From contig NZ_OZ245776.1 of the NCBI RefSeq assembly GCF_965227735.1, positions 5,828,001 through 5,892,000 of the forward strand: a stretch of 64,000 nt of DNA, given 5' to 3'. The position numbers and the translations under genes were made by a program. Source of the stretch: Larkinella sp965227735. Its GTDB lineage: Bacteria > Bacteroidota > Bacteroidia > Cytophagales > Spirosomataceae. Positions 51,319 to 60,414 of the stretch are shown here, piece by piece (within the stretch, counting starts at the first letter, position 1; every line of letters begins with the position of its first letter). The notes below the pieces were generated by a model that worked only from the letters and a program-made list of their open reading frames with translations, made no database searches and was not told the origin of the DNA.

Positions 51319-53253
51319 TTACGGCAATTGATAGGCCACCACATAATCGCCCAGTTTCGTTCCCAGCTTGCCGTGGCCTCCGGCGGCAATGACCACGTAC
51401 TGCTTTCCGTTGAGCTGGTACGTCATCGGCGTGGCCTGCCCGCCAGCGGGCAGCGGAACCTCCCATTGCAGGCTGCCGTCGCTGGTTTTAAACGCCCGGA
51501 AATGTCCGTCCAGTGATGCGGCTACGAAAACCAGTCCGCCCGCCGTGGCAATGGCCCCGCCAAAGTTGATCGAACCCCATTGTTTCGCTTCGGGAAACTG
51601 ACGCGGATCGAGCATGAATCCCAGCGGTACTTCCCATTCCAGCGTACCTTTTTTGAGATTGATAGCCGCCAGGGTTCCCCAGGGCGGGGCGGTTTGCATC
51701 GTTAAACCGGTTTCCGTTTTGGCAAACAGATAGCTGCGTTTCATCACGTAGGGCGTGCCGGACTGCATACCGGTTTCGGCCCGCATCAACTCCTGGTCGT
51801 TTTTGACCGTTTGTGCCAACTGGGCTCTCGGAATCAGGGTGATGGACGCAGCCAGTCGGTTGACATTGGTGATCAGCAAGCCGGATTCGGGGTCATAACA
51901 CATCCCGCTCCAGTTGATCCCGCCCACATTGCCCGGTGCAACGAGGGTGCCTTGGAGCGAAGGGGGCGTAAAAGGGCCTTCGTAACGAAGGGCGGCAATC
52001 CGGCGTTGGGCGGCCGCTTTCGCGTCGGGCGTCAGGCCCCAGGCTTCCGGTTTTTGCAATCCCAGCAGGGGAAGCGTCGCCGGAAAAGGTTGGGTGGGAT
52101 GCGCTTCTTCCCCGGCCATGTCAGACGCCGGAACGCGCCGTTCCTCGACGGGCAGTAGCGGAAGGCCGGTTTCGCGGTGCAGGATAAAAATGTGACCCAT
52201 CTTCGTGCCGACGGCCACTGCCGGAACCGGTTTTCCATTTTGGTTATACGAAAACAGCAGCGGCTGGGCCGCATTATCATAATCCCAGAGGTCGTGATGA
52301 ACCGTCTGGTAACTCCACACCACTTTTCCGGTGGAAGCCCGGATGGCGACGATGGAACTGGCGTTGGCGTTTTTGCCCAATCGTTCTCCGCCGTAATAAT
52401 CCGGGCTGGGTGAGGTGGTGGGAATGAACACCAGGTCCCGTTCGGCATCCGCCGAGATGACCGACCAGGCGTTGGCGGCCCCGGTTTGGGTGGCACTGGC
52501 TCCTTTCCAGGTCTCGAAACCGGGATCAGTTTTGGAACGCGGAATGGGATCCCAGCTCCAGCGTAATTTTCCGGTGAGTGCATCGTAGGCCCGAACGACG
52601 CCCCGTTCGTAATTAAACCGCTGGTTGTCGCCCATCGACGACCCGACAACGATGGTGTTGCCGATAATGGCGGGGGGCGAGGTGACGCTGATGTTGCCGA
52701 CGCCCTGCCGCAGATCAACGGTTCCATCTTTTCCGAACGAGGAGACCGGCTTGCCGGTTTTGGCATCCAGCGCAATGAGCCGACCATCCAGCGTGGGAAT
52801 CAAAATCCGTTTGGCGGTACCAGAAGCGGTTTTATCATTGGAAGCGGGCCAGACCGACACGCCCCGCGAGGTGATTTCGGAGAGTTCCTGCCGCAAATAG
52901 ACCTCCGGATCGTACGACCATTTCTGCTGGCCGGTGGCGGCATCGATGGCAAACACCCGCGACGAGGGTGTACTGAAGAAAAGCGTTCCGTCGACCATCA
53001 ACGGCGTCGCTTCAAAAGCCGCTTTTTCGTCGGCGCTTGTGCCTTTGTATTGCTCCAGTTCACCAGTCCGAAACGTCCAGGCCACAGATAACTGTTTGAC
53101 GTTGCCGGTGTTGATTTGTTTCAGGGGTGAAAACCGCATACCGCCCGGATCGTTGCCGTAAGCGGGCCATTCGACTGACCCGCTGGTTTGCGTTTGACCG
53201 ATGACGGGAATGGCTGCATAAAGAAAGAGAAGCGTTGAAAGGAGGTAGTTCAT
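51319..53253 (-). CDS. PQQ-dependent dehydrogenase (quinoprotein glucose dehydrogenase-like)
   Basis: 644 residues from ATG 53253, which starts a signal peptide (YLLSTLLFLYAAIPVIGQ); an upstream in-frame ATG would add 19 residues before it. Eight-bladed quinoprotein propeller: YGNDPGGMRFSPLKQIN, VFAIDAATGQQKWSYD, VKQLSVAWTFRTGE and later VVWSYQTVHHDLWDYDN, and the closing blades GTLEWEVPLGF / GSLQWEVPLPAGGQATP. It should oxidise a sugar or alcohol in the periplasm with PQQ and pass electrons to the respiratory chain. It lacks the membrane domain of Gcd. No PQQ biosynthesis gene in the window. Confidence 0.92.
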   Translation of the reverse strand: MNYLLSTLLFLYAAIPVIGQTQTSGSVEWPAYGNDPGGMRFSPLKQINTGNVKQLSVAWTFRTGELEQYKGTSADEKAAFEATPLMVDGTLFFSTPSSRVFAIDAATGQQKWSYDPEVYLRQELSEITSRGVSVWPASNDKTASGTAKRILIPTLDGRLIALDAKTGKPVSSFGKDGTVDLRQGVGNISVTSPPAIIGNTIVVGSSMGDNQRFNYERGVVRAYDALTGKLRWSWDPIPRSKTDPGFETWKGASATQTGAANAWSVISADAERDLVFIPTTSPSPDYYGGERLGKNANASSIVAIRASTGKVVWSYQTVHHDLWDYDNAAQPLLFSYNQNGKPVPAVAVGTKMGHIFILHRETGLPLLPVEERRVPASDMAGEEAHPTQPFPATLPLLGLQKPEAWGLTPDAKAAAQRRIAALRYEGPFTPPSLQGTLVAPGNVGGINWSGMCYDPESGLLITNVNRLAASITLIPRAQLAQTVKNDQELMRAETGMQSGTPYVMKRSYLFAKTETGLTMQTAPPWGTLAAINLKKGTLEWEVPLGFMLDPRQFPEAKQWGSINFGGAIATAGGLVFVAASLDGHFRAFKTSDGSLQWEVPLPAGGQATPMTYQLNGKQYVVIAAGGHGKLGTKLGDYVVAYQLP

Positions 53254-53400
53254 GGGGATGGTTTCTTCCGAAATAGACAGTTTTATCTGGATGAATAAAG
53301 CCAACGACACGCACTGATCGGAAAATACGATGGCTGCCTGGCTGGGACAAAGATGTCCGTCTACGGGCGCTAAATCGCCATTTTCCGATCGTCAAGAAGT

Positions 53401-54588
53401 TCACGCCGACCGGGACGAAGTCGCCGTGGCCCGAAATTGCGCCGGTGTCTGCCCCGTCAGCCGCTTAAACGCCGTGTGAAAAGCCGAGGTGGAATTGTAG
53501 CCCACCCGCTCGGCAATTTCGTCGATTTTCAGGTTAGCCGTGCCGGAATCCTGTAACAATTGTTGCGCTTCACGCACCCGGTAAGTCGCCAGCAAATCGA
53601 AGAAACTTTGTTCCCGCCGGTCGTTGAGCAGTTGGGAAAGATGATGGGAGGAAGTCCCGAGCTGTTGTGCCAGTTTGGGTAGGGAAAGGTCGCTTTGGAG
53701 AAACGGTTTTTCGTCCTCCATCAAGCGCGTCAGCTTTTGTAAAACCGCTTCTTCCACTTCTTCTGATAGCGCCGATTTCTCGTACTTTTTGCGGGGGGAT
53801 GGGGCTTCAGGCTCCGGATCTGGTTCTTCAATGAAGAAATTGGACCCGCGCATCACCAGAAAACTGGTGGTATAAATGAGCAGGGTGAGGTAACAGGCCA
53901 GAATGTAATCGCCCAGATCCTCGTAGAATTGGGGCTTGATAAAAACCGCCAGGAGGGGAAAAGACAGGTTCAGGAGAATCAGGTTTCGGAGTTGGGCCAG
54001 TTGGGTAGGTGCTGGCTGGAACAACGAAAGCCCCCGTTGGCGAAGCGCTTTGCGAATATTGAGGAAGGAGAAGAAGGCGTAGATCGCGCAACCCAGCATG
54101 GTCATTTCACTGACGTAATCGCGCAGGTTCGTGAAGTCTTCCGGCAGGTATTCGTCGCTGTCTATATACGCTAGTTCGGGGTGATAGGCATGGAGGTAAG
54201 AGTTGTATTTAAACTCGATGGGTTGGTAGAACCAGGTGATGGAGTTGATGGCCCAGATGATGGCGGGCAGCATGTGCCAAAACCAGCGCTTGGGCAGCCG
54301 CTGATGAAGCCGGGCAAAAACGAAGAAATAGTACAGCGGTCCGAGCGTAAAATTGACCGGTTCTGAAAAGTCGATCAGCCAGAGCACCTGGAACATGTAA
54401 TTGGTGTAGCACAGGAAAATTTCGGCAATGATGGCCGACAGTCCCAGCATAAACCAGCCGAGGCACCGGTTTGAAACCACCCGCCCCCGTTCGCCCGTCA
54501 GGAAAAAGATGCCGAGAAAAATTCCCTGGGCCACTCCCAGCAGAATGATCAGGGCAAACAAATCAAGGTGAACCGGCTGGGTCTTCAT
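53401..54588 (-). CDS. membrane-anchored AraC-family transcriptional regulator
   Basis: 395 residues. Residues 1-255 contain seven or so hydrophobic segments (LFALIILLGVAQGIFLGIFFL, GPLYYFFVFARL, WHMLPAIIWAINSITWF). The C-terminal 100 residues are an AraC DNA-binding domain with two helix-turn-helices (LSLPKLAQQLGTSSHHLSQLL and IDEIAERVGYNSTSAFHTAF), followed by RLTGQTPAQFR. Membrane-tethered AraC regulators with an N-terminal 7TM block are frequent in Bacteroidota; ligand unknown. It is divergent from nothing nearby: sppA lies upstream on the same strand, separated by the 54.6-54.7 kb hairpin pair. The PQQ dehydrogenase 91 bp downstream may be a target. Confidence 0.92.
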   Translation of the reverse strand: MKTQPVHLDLFALIILLGVAQGIFLGIFFLTGERGRVVSNRCLGWFMLGLSAIIAEIFLCYTNYMFQVLWLIDFSEPVNFTLGPLYYFFVFARLHQRLPKRWFWHMLPAIIWAINSITWFYQPIEFKYNSYLHAYHPELAYIDSDEYLPEDFTNLRDYVSEMTMLGCAIYAFFSFLNIRKALRQRGLSLFQPAPTQLAQLRNLILLNLSFPLLAVFIKPQFYEDLGDYILACYLTLLIYTTSFLVMRGSNFFIEEPDPEPEAPSPRKKYEKSALSEEVEEAVLQKLTRLMEDEKPFLQSDLSLPKLAQQLGTSSHHLSQLLNDRREQSFFDLLATYRVREAQQLLQDSGTANLKIDEIAERVGYNSTSAFHTAFKRLTGQTPAQFRATATSSRSA

Positions 54589-54621
54589 AGGCTACAGCAA
54601 TGCGTTCGTAAGATACAAAAA

Positions 54622-54706
54622 AGACCTGCAAGGTTTTTAAAACCTTGCAGGTCTACATCAAACCATCAAGACAAGACCCGTAAGGTTTTTAAAACCTTAC
54701 GGGTCT
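54622..54706. repeat. two tandem hairpins, related but covarying
   Basis: 54622-54654 and 54674-54706 are 33-base palindromes sharing an AAGGTTTTTAAAACCTT core; the outer stem is GACCTGC in the first and GACCCGT in the second, each with its own complement on the other side. Lies between the sppA stop and the AraC start. Confidence 0.95.
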
Positions 54707-54715
54707 GCGTAATCG

Positions 54716-56479
54716 TTATTTCACGTCCAGTCCAAACGGCAGACGGGCCTGAATTCCTTCCATCCGTTTCAGCGTTTTGAAGTATTTGACGTAGGGGGCC
54801 AGGTCGCCGAGGGTGGCCTTCATGCTTTCCTCGTCGTTGCCGGTGAAAGATTTGACCAGTTCTTCAATGGCGTTCTTTTTCTCCGGTGTATACCGGACGC
54901 GGTAGTCTCCCGCTTCCAGTTTAGCGGCTTTGGCGGCCAGTTGAATGGCTCTGTCCAGCCCGCCCAGTTCATCGACGAGCCCGTTGGCTTTCGCCTGAAC
55001 GCCCGACCAAACCCGGCCCGACGCCAGGGCTTTCAGGCTGTCGACCGACAGCTTGCGGCCCTGAGCGGCTTTACTGGTGAAAATCTCGTAGCCCCGGTTG
55101 ACGCTTTGTTGCAGCACATTCTTTTCGAAAGACGTCATTTCGCGGGTGAAAGACGGAAAATCGGAGTGCGTATTGGTCACTACGCGGTCGTAGGTGATGC
55201 CCAATTTATCCTTGAAGAACGCTTCCGTGTTGAACAGCATCCCGAAAATGCCGATGGAACCCGTAATCGTATTGGGTTCGGCCACAATCTGGCGGGCGCC
55301 CATCGCCAGGTAATACCCGCCCGAAGCCGCATAATCGGACATCGAAGCAATCACCGGTTTGGCTTTATTGGCCAGCACGATTTCGCGCCACATCACGTCC
55401 GACGCCAGCGCACTGCCGCCCGGCGAGTTGACCCGAATGACGATGGCTTTCACTTTTTCGTCCAGACGCGCTTTCCGGATTTGCTCGGCCACACGGTCGG
55501 AAGCAATGTTTTCGTCGTCTTTTCCGGACACAATTTCACCGTCGGTTACGATGACGGCAATGCGGTTTTTGATGTTTCCTTCTTCGACGTATTTCTTGGC
55601 GTTTTCGTATTTACCCAGCGAAATGAAGTCAATTTTCTTCTTCTCATCCACTTTGAGGGACTTGCGAATGTCGGTTTCCACTTCATCGTAATAGGCCACT
55701 TTCGTCACCAGCTTGGCCCTCAGGGCGTCTCCGGCGGTTTGAACGGAGAGATTGTCGGCCAGTTTCTTCAAGTCCGGAACCTGCAAGCCCCGGCTTTGGG
55801 CCACATTCGCCAGAAAATGGTTGTTGAGGGAGTTCAGGAAGGACGTGGTTTGTGCCTTGTTGGCTTCACTCATATCTTCCCGAATGAAGGGTTCGACGGC
55901 ACTTTTAAATTCGCCGACCCGGAAAATTTCGGGTTTGATGCCCAGCTTGTCGAAGGTTCCTTTGAAAAACGTGTATTCGGCATCTAAACCGTTCCATTCC
56001 AAAGCACCAGCCGGATTCAGGTAAATATTGTCGGCTACGGATGCGATGTAGTAGCCTTTTTCGGTCATCACTTCGCCGTAGGCGACGACGAATTTCTTCG
56101 ATTTTTTAAAGTCGATGAGGGCGTTCCGGATTTCTTCGAGCGATGCCCAACCCGTTTGCGGGTATTCGGTCTGGACATACACCCCTTTGATGTTCGGATC
56201 CAGTTTGGCGTTGGCCAGTGCCTGTTTCAGGTCGATCAGGCCGATGACATCGCCAGATGAATTGAAGGGGCCAAAACCGCCGAATGGGTTTTCAACGCCA
56301 ATTTCACGAATGGGACTGTTCAGGTTGAGTTTCAAAACGGAATTTTCCTTCACCGATACTTCATCGCCGGATGCCGCCGAAAAAGCAGATCCGATTGCCA
56401 GTACCATCAGGAAGGCCACGAAGGTGAATAACAGGATACCGACGATGGTTGCAAAAACGTATTTAAAAAACTGACGCAT
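54716..56479 (-). CDS. sppA: signal peptide peptidase SppA, 67-kDa type
   Basis: 587 residues, two tandem ClpP-like domains. One N-terminal membrane helix (FATIVGILLFTFVAFLMVLAIG). The catalytic lysine is in VGEFKSAVEPF (Lys192) of the first repeat, and the nucleophile in SDYAASGGYYLAMGA (Ser386) of the second, matching the E. coli arrangement of Lys209 and Ser409. It cleaves remnant signal peptides in the membrane. Divergent from or separate to neighbours: the ppa gene is upstream on the same strand, with a terminator between them. Confidence 0.95.
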   Translation of the reverse strand: MRQFFKYVFATIVGILLFTFVAFLMVLAIGSAFSAASGDEVSVKENSVLKLNLNSPIREIGVENPFGGFGPFNSSGDVIGLIDLKQALANAKLDPNIKGVYVQTEYPQTGWASLEEIRNALIDFKKSKKFVVAYGEVMTEKGYYIASVADNIYLNPAGALEWNGLDAEYTFFKGTFDKLGIKPEIFRVGEFKSAVEPFIREDMSEANKAQTTSFLNSLNNHFLANVAQSRGLQVPDLKKLADNLSVQTAGDALRAKLVTKVAYYDEVETDIRKSLKVDEKKKIDFISLGKYENAKKYVEEGNIKNRIAVIVTDGEIVSGKDDENIASDRVAEQIRKARLDEKVKAIVIRVNSPGGSALASDVMWREIVLANKAKPVIASMSDYAASGGYYLAMGARQIVAEPNTITGSIGIFGMLFNTEAFFKDKLGITYDRVVTNTHSDFPSFTREMTSFEKNVLQQSVNRGYEIFTSKAAQGRKLSVDSLKALASGRVWSGVQAKANGLVDELGGLDRAIQLAAKAAKLEAGDYRVRYTPEKKNAIEELVKSFTGNDEESMKATLGDLAPYVKYFKTLKRMEGIQARLPFGLDVK

Positions 56480-56782
56480 GTTTTGGGTTGACGACTGACA
56501 ATTAGTGAATTAGAAACGAGAAAAAAGACCAGCGATGTGAAACTTGCGACGGTCCGTTGTAATGCCCTTTCAATGGTACCATTTCGTGCATTTACACCTA
56601 AAGCATAAGGTACGCGAAACAGATTGAAACTCACACCAAATCCACAACAAAAATAAAAAGGAGACGGCTCCCCATCTCCTTACTTTATGTTGAATGTGAC
56701 TATTTGAGGAAGAATGGAAAGCAGAACGGAAGGGAGGAAAACCGCCCGTCAGCCCGTCTGCTTTTTTTCGTTTCCGTTCCGG
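56480..56782. other. gap between sppA and ppa
   Basis: 303 bp, both neighbours on the minus strand. It holds the probable ppa terminator (56658-56681) and the sppA promoter region below it. No reading frame convincing. Confidence 0.5.
56658..56681 (-). terminator. intrinsic terminator of ppa (minus strand)
   Basis: AAGGAGA / TCTCCTT stem (56658-56664 and 56675-56681) with a 10-nt loop, followed on the minus strand by TTTATTTTTG. Lies about 100 bases after the ppa stop. Confidence 0.65.
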
Positions 56783-57403
56783 TTATTTCGCCTGGTTGCG
56801 GATCAGCAGCCAGTAGTCTTCAATGGACCGGCGAATGACTTCGTGTGCTTCCTGCCGACCGTAGACGTTGACGATTTCGCACGTCATCGGTTCGCCGGGT
56901 AGGTTTTTGTACGTCAGGAAGTAGTGTTTCAGACGTTGCACCACGCTGTCGGGCAATTGGTGCAGGTCTTCGTAGCCTTTATACATTCCGTCGCCTTTCA
57001 GGATGGCGATGATTTTGTCGTCGGCTTCCCCTTTGTCCAGCAAGCGAAAACCGCCGATGGGGATGGCTTGCAGAATGATGTTTCCGTGGGTGATGGCGTG
57101 TTCGCTCAACACGCAGATGTCGATCGGGTCACCATCGCCTTTCTCGATTTCACGACCGGAGCGTTCGCGGGCCAGGGAGGCCACCTGCTCGTCGCAATAG
57201 GTCATCGGAATAAATCCGTAGAGCGCCGGAACGATGTTCGAGTATTTCTGCGGGCGGTCGATTTTCAGATAGCCCGTTTCCTTGTCAACTTCATACTTCA
57301 CCGTGTCGGTCGGTACAATTTCAATGAAAGCCGTCACTTGTTCCGGAGCGTTTTCACCGATTGGAATCCCATGCCAGGGATGTGCTTTAAATTGATTGTT
57401 CAT
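56783..57403 (-). CDS. ppa: inorganic pyrophosphatase
   Basis: 206 residues from ATG 57403, where the family begins (NNQFKAHPWHG); the longer frame would run into the TGGTTG-rich tract. Type I pyrophosphatase: FIEIVPTDTVKYEVDKETGY, VPALYGFIPMTYCDE, the metal-site motif GDGDPIDICVLSE and KIIAILKGD. It hydrolyses pyrophosphate to two phosphates in the cytosol. It is 113 bp downstream of a GT2 glycosyltransferase on the same strand. Confidence 0.95.
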   Translation of the reverse strand: MNNQFKAHPWHGIPIGENAPEQVTAFIEIVPTDTVKYEVDKETGYLKIDRPQKYSNIVPALYGFIPMTYCDEQVASLARERSGREIEKGDGDPIDICVLSEHAITHGNIILQAIPIGGFRLLDKGEADDKIIAILKGDGMYKGYEDLHQLPDSVVQRLKHYFLTYKNLPGEPMTCEIVNVYGRQEAHEVIRRSIEDYWLLIRNQAK

Positions 57404-57419
57404 CTTTTTTATAGTCGAG

Positions 57420-57516
57420 TAACTAAATGCGGTTGGTTGGTATGGTTGTAAATGGTCAAGAATGGTTGGTATGGTTTTAATGGTTGGATGGTTGAGGATG
57501 GTTTTACGGTTCATTT
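57420..57516. repeat. TGGTTG-rich repeat tract
   Basis: About 95 bases built from ATGGTTGG / TATGGTTG words (at least seven occurrences), lying between the GT2 stop and the ppa start. The last part can pair with AACCATTCACC inside the 3' end of the GT2 gene, like the other palindromes with repeated words. Confidence 0.7.
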
Positions 57517-58494
57517 TCAACCATTCACCTCACCAACCCGATCAGCAATTAAGTAATCTCCGGTTTTGTTGGTCGATTGCCTTACCAGCATTTCCCCCAA
57601 AAAACCGGCCAAAAATAACTGAACGCCGAGGATAATGGCCACCAAAGCCAGAAAAAACAGCGGATTGTCGGTCACATTGCGGTATTTCAGGCGATTGGCA
57701 ATGTTATATAACTTTTCGCTGATGAGGTAAATCGTAATGATGGTCCCGATAAAAAAGGACAGGGTTCCGAAGCTGCCAAACAGGTGCATCGGCCGACGGC
57801 TGAATTTATGCACAAAGGCGATAACGAGCAAGTCCAGAAAACCGTTGATGAACCGGTTGAGACCGAATTTTGTCGTCCCGTATTTACGCGCCTGATGCTG
57901 CACGACCTTTTCGCCAATCTTGTGAAAACCGTTCCATTTGGCCACAATCGGCAAATTTCGGTGCATTTCACCGTATAGGTTCATCGACTTCACCACCGCC
58001 CGGCGGTAGGCTTTGATGCCGGAATTGAAATCATGCAGGTGTACGCCCGACACCCAGCGAGAGACAGCGTTGAAGAACTTCGTCGGGATGGTTTTGGTCA
58101 GCGGGTCGTAACGTTTCTGTTTCCAGCCCGACACCAGGTCGTAGCCATCGACGGTGATCATGCGGTACAATTCCGGGATTTCGTCGGGACTGTCCTGCAA
58201 ATCCGCATCCAGCGTAATGATAACCTGTCCGGTTGTTGCCTGAAAACCGGTCTGGAGCGCGGCTGTTTTGCCATAATTCCGCGTAAACCGGATGCCCCGC
58301 ACCTGCGGGTTCCGGTCGGCAAGCCGGGTGATGACTTCCCACGAACGGTCGGTGCTGCCATCGTCGACAAACAAAATTTCGTACGTATATCCCTGTTCCG
58401 TCATCACCCGCACAATCCAGTCGTGCAGTTCGGGCAACGACTCTTCTTCGTTGTATAGCGGGATAACGATGGAAAGTTGGCGTTTGTCAGTCAT
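57517..58494 (-). CDS. GT2-family (polyprenyl-phosphate) glycosyltransferase
   Basis: 325 residues. GT-A fold: LSIVIPLYNEEESLPEL, DDGSTDRSWEVI, ITLDADLQDSPDEIPEL (DxD-like metal site) and DFNSGIKAYRR, followed by two C-terminal membrane helices (LFGSFGTLSFFIGTIITIYLI and LFFLALVAIILGVQLFLAGFLG). This is the layout of GtrB/DPM1-like enzymes that transfer a sugar from UDP to polyprenyl phosphate on the cytoplasmic face; the GT-C-like proteins at 37-40 kb would be natural users of such a donor, which is inference. Confidence 0.92.
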   Translation of the reverse strand: MTDKRQLSIVIPLYNEEESLPELHDWIVRVMTEQGYTYEILFVDDGSTDRSWEVITRLADRNPQVRGIRFTRNYGKTAALQTGFQATTGQVIITLDADLQDSPDEIPELYRMITVDGYDLVSGWKQKRYDPLTKTIPTKFFNAVSRWVSGVHLHDFNSGIKAYRRAVVKSMNLYGEMHRNLPIVAKWNGFHKIGEKVVQHQARKYGTTKFGLNRFINGFLDLLVIAFVHKFSRRPMHLFGSFGTLSFFIGTIITIYLISEKLYNIANRLKYRNVTDNPLFFLALVAIILGVQLFLAGFLGEMLVRQSTNKTGDYLIADRVGEVNG

Positions 58495-58600
58495 AAAAAT
58501 TCGGGCTAAACACGGCCGAAATGAAGCGCAGTCGGGAAACGTTTCCGCAACTTCGCGAGGACCCGTGTTCAGGATCGGTTCTCCAAAGGTCGTAAGGATT

Positions 58601-59299
58601 TTAGAAATTCAGATAAAAAGGTTGTAATAACTGACGGAATGATTCCGTATAGAGCTTCCCATCCGGGTTGAAAATGGACAATTGATCGGTTTTCGGCGGC
58701 CCAAAACGGTCGAAAACAAAACCGGTGATGGTTCTGAAAACCGGTTTTGAGTCATTGTGCCGTACTTCGAGTTGTTGATACGGCTTCAAACCGGCTTTTT
58801 CGGCAATCACAATCAGCCGTTGCATTTCGAAAGGGGGCAGCAAAACCCAGAATTGTCCCTCCGGTTTCAATAGACGGACGACGCTGGCCAGCAGTTCTTC
58901 AAACGGTAGTTCGTCGTTGTGCAACGCCCGGTTGACGGCCTGATCGGGAGATCGCAGGTGGTTGGTATAAAACGGCGGATTGCAAAGAATGCGGTCATAC
59001 GGCTCGGACGAAAACGTTTGAATCCGGCTTTGAATTACCCGAATCCGGTTCGAAAAGGCGCTATCGTTCACATTATCAGTTGCCTGCTCAAAAGCTGCCG
59101 GGTCCACCTCCACCGCATCGATCCGGGCCTCAGGATTTCGCTGAGCCGCCATGAGCGCCAGCAAACCCGTCCCCGTTCCGATGTCCAGCAACCGCCCTCC
59201 GGTTCCTAGTTCCGCAACCGCCCCCAGTACGCACGAATCCGTGCAAACCTTCATGGCCGCCCGGTCTTGGTGAATGGTGAATTGTTTGAAGCGAAACAA
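58601..59299 (-). CDS. trmN6: tRNA1(Val) (adenine-37-N6)-methyltransferase-like
   Basis: 232 residues. N-terminal FRFKQFTIHQDRAAMKVCTDS and SAM-binding LLDIGTGTGLLALMAAQ, then DAVEVDPAAFEQA and the substrate-binding N6-adenine motif ILCNPPFYTNH (NPPF). These match the YfiC/TrmN6 family, which methylates A37 of tRNA1(Val). It is separate from the GT2 gene by 106 bp. A closely related non-tRNA N6-adenine methylase cannot be fully excluded. Confidence 0.9.
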   Translation of the reverse strand: MFRFKQFTIHQDRAAMKVCTDSCVLGAVAELGTGGRLLDIGTGTGLLALMAAQRNPEARIDAVEVDPAAFEQATDNVNDSAFSNRIRVIQSRIQTFSSEPYDRILCNPPFYTNHLRSPDQAVNRALHNDELPFEELLASVVRLLKPEGQFWVLLPPFEMQRLIVIAEKAGLKPYQQLEVRHNDSKPVFRTITGFVFDRFGPPKTDQLSIFNPDGKLYTESFRQLLQPFYLNF

Positions 59300-59321
59300 A
59301 GGGAGTTAAGAGTTTAGGACT

Positions 59322-59418
59322 TTCGCTTTTTGCCCCTAAATCCCCTAAAGGGGACTTGGACGCAGCTTAATCCAGATCCAATAAGTCCCCTTTAGGGGAT
59401 TTAGGGGCAAAAAGCGAA
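59322..59418. repeat. palindromic repeat (CCCCTAAATCCCCT family), copy 2
   Basis: Perfect 36-bp arms (59322-59357 and 59383-59418) around a 25-nt loop. Core as in 32580-32666, with CCCCTAAAGGGG where the other copy has CCCCTGAAGGGG, and the matching complementary change on the other arm. Confidence 0.95.
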
Positions 59419-59450
59419 CGTATAAAGAATTATCAGACGTAAATTATAAA

Positions 59451-59499
59451 GTTAAGGATGAAGAGTTTTCGAAGAGCCTGCCAACTCTTCATTCTTAAC
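59451..59499. repeat. small palindrome after the CCCCTAAATCCCCT repeat
   Basis: GTTAAGGATGAAGAGTT (59451-59467) pairs with 59483-59499 with one mismatch. Uses the same GTTAAG/GAAGAGT words as 15081-15141. Confidence 0.75.
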
Positions 59500-59528
59500 C
59501 TAAAGGGCGGCCCCGTCATAACTCTTAA

Positions 59529-60161
59529 CTACTTCCGGCCAAAGTCGGCGGGGTTTTCGCCCCAGTATTCGGTTTCCCATTTCAGGATTTTGTTCAGGAA
59601 GGTGTTGGTTTTCAGCCAGTTTTCGGCCCGGTCGATCAGCTCGAACAGGTGGGCATTGCGGGGTGTTTCTTCCAGTTTGGTGTTGGCTTTCTTTTTCAGA
59701 ACCCAACTAATGGCCGTCCTTGAATCGGAATAAATGGGCAGATTGCTGTCGCGCTGTTTCAACCAGGCCAGGGCGTGAACGATGGCCAGAAATTCGCCGA
59801 TGTTGTTGGTACCGTCATGGTGAGGCCCCTGGTGGAAGAGGAGTTGTTTCGTGGTGGCATGAACGCCCTGGTATTCCATATCGCCCGTGGCGGTGTTCCA
59901 GGCGGCATCCACGGCAATGCTGTCGGCGATGGGTTTACCAACAAACAGCTTCTGGCTTTTGCCATCCGTTCCGGGTCCTTTGCCCTGTAAATGCAGATGC
60001 GGTTTTTCGCCCAGCGCTTTATCAGCCACTGTGCGGCTTTCAAACGATTTGTAAAGTGCGCCGGGAAAATTCTGAATCTGCTCCTGACAGCCTTCCCAGG
60101 TATCGTAAACTCCTTTTTGCCGCCCTTTCCAGACGACGTAATATTTGGGCGATTTCGCCAT
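59529..60161 (-). CDS. ribonuclease H with N-terminal viroplasmin-like domain
   Basis: 210 residues from ATG 60161. Residues 4-50 form the hybrid-binding (viroplasmin/HBD) domain: KYYVVWKGRQKGVYDTWEGC and ALYKSFESRTVADKAL. The RNase H fold follows with its acidic catalytic residues in SIAVDAAWNTATGD (Asp), NNIGEFLAIVHAL (Glu), PIYSDSRTAISWV (Asp) and a late Asp in HLFELIDRAENWL. It cleaves the RNA strand of RNA:DNA hybrids; the HBD raises affinity. An alternative ATG at 60197 would add 12 residues. Confidence 0.93.
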   Translation of the reverse strand: MAKSPKYYVVWKGRQKGVYDTWEGCQEQIQNFPGALYKSFESRTVADKALGEKPHLHLQGKGPGTDGKSQKLFVGKPIADSIAVDAAWNTATGDMEYQGVHATTKQLLFHQGPHHDGTNNIGEFLAIVHALAWLKQRDSNLPIYSDSRTAISWVLKKKANTKLEETPRNAHLFELIDRAENWLKTNTFLNKILKWETEYWGENPADFGRK

Positions 60162-60414
60162 TGTCCGTTTGTTCAAGAAAGCCGCAAAGATACACATTGG
60201 AAAGGATGTGTGTCCGTTGCATTGGTAAAAACGAAAGTTATAACAAACTAATGCCTTGATTGTTAGGTATAAAGCAGAGCGATTTGGGCAACAGGTGAGG
60301 CCGTACAGTAAAAAATATTTTTTTTTTTGCCACTTCGACGCAACTAAAATTGTCTCCTATTCGTAGGTAACTCAATTTTGTAGATTCATTAACCCACATC
60401 GTTCGTAACTATAA

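Noticed and set aside
54941..55987. 348-codon plus-strand frame opposite sppA
   Set aside because: Shadow of sppA; His/Arg/Phe-rich and without family features.
32580..59418. CCCCTAAATCCCCT palindromes considered as insertion sequences
   Set aside because: No transposase, no target duplication visible and length under 100 bases; at most a non-autonomous element.
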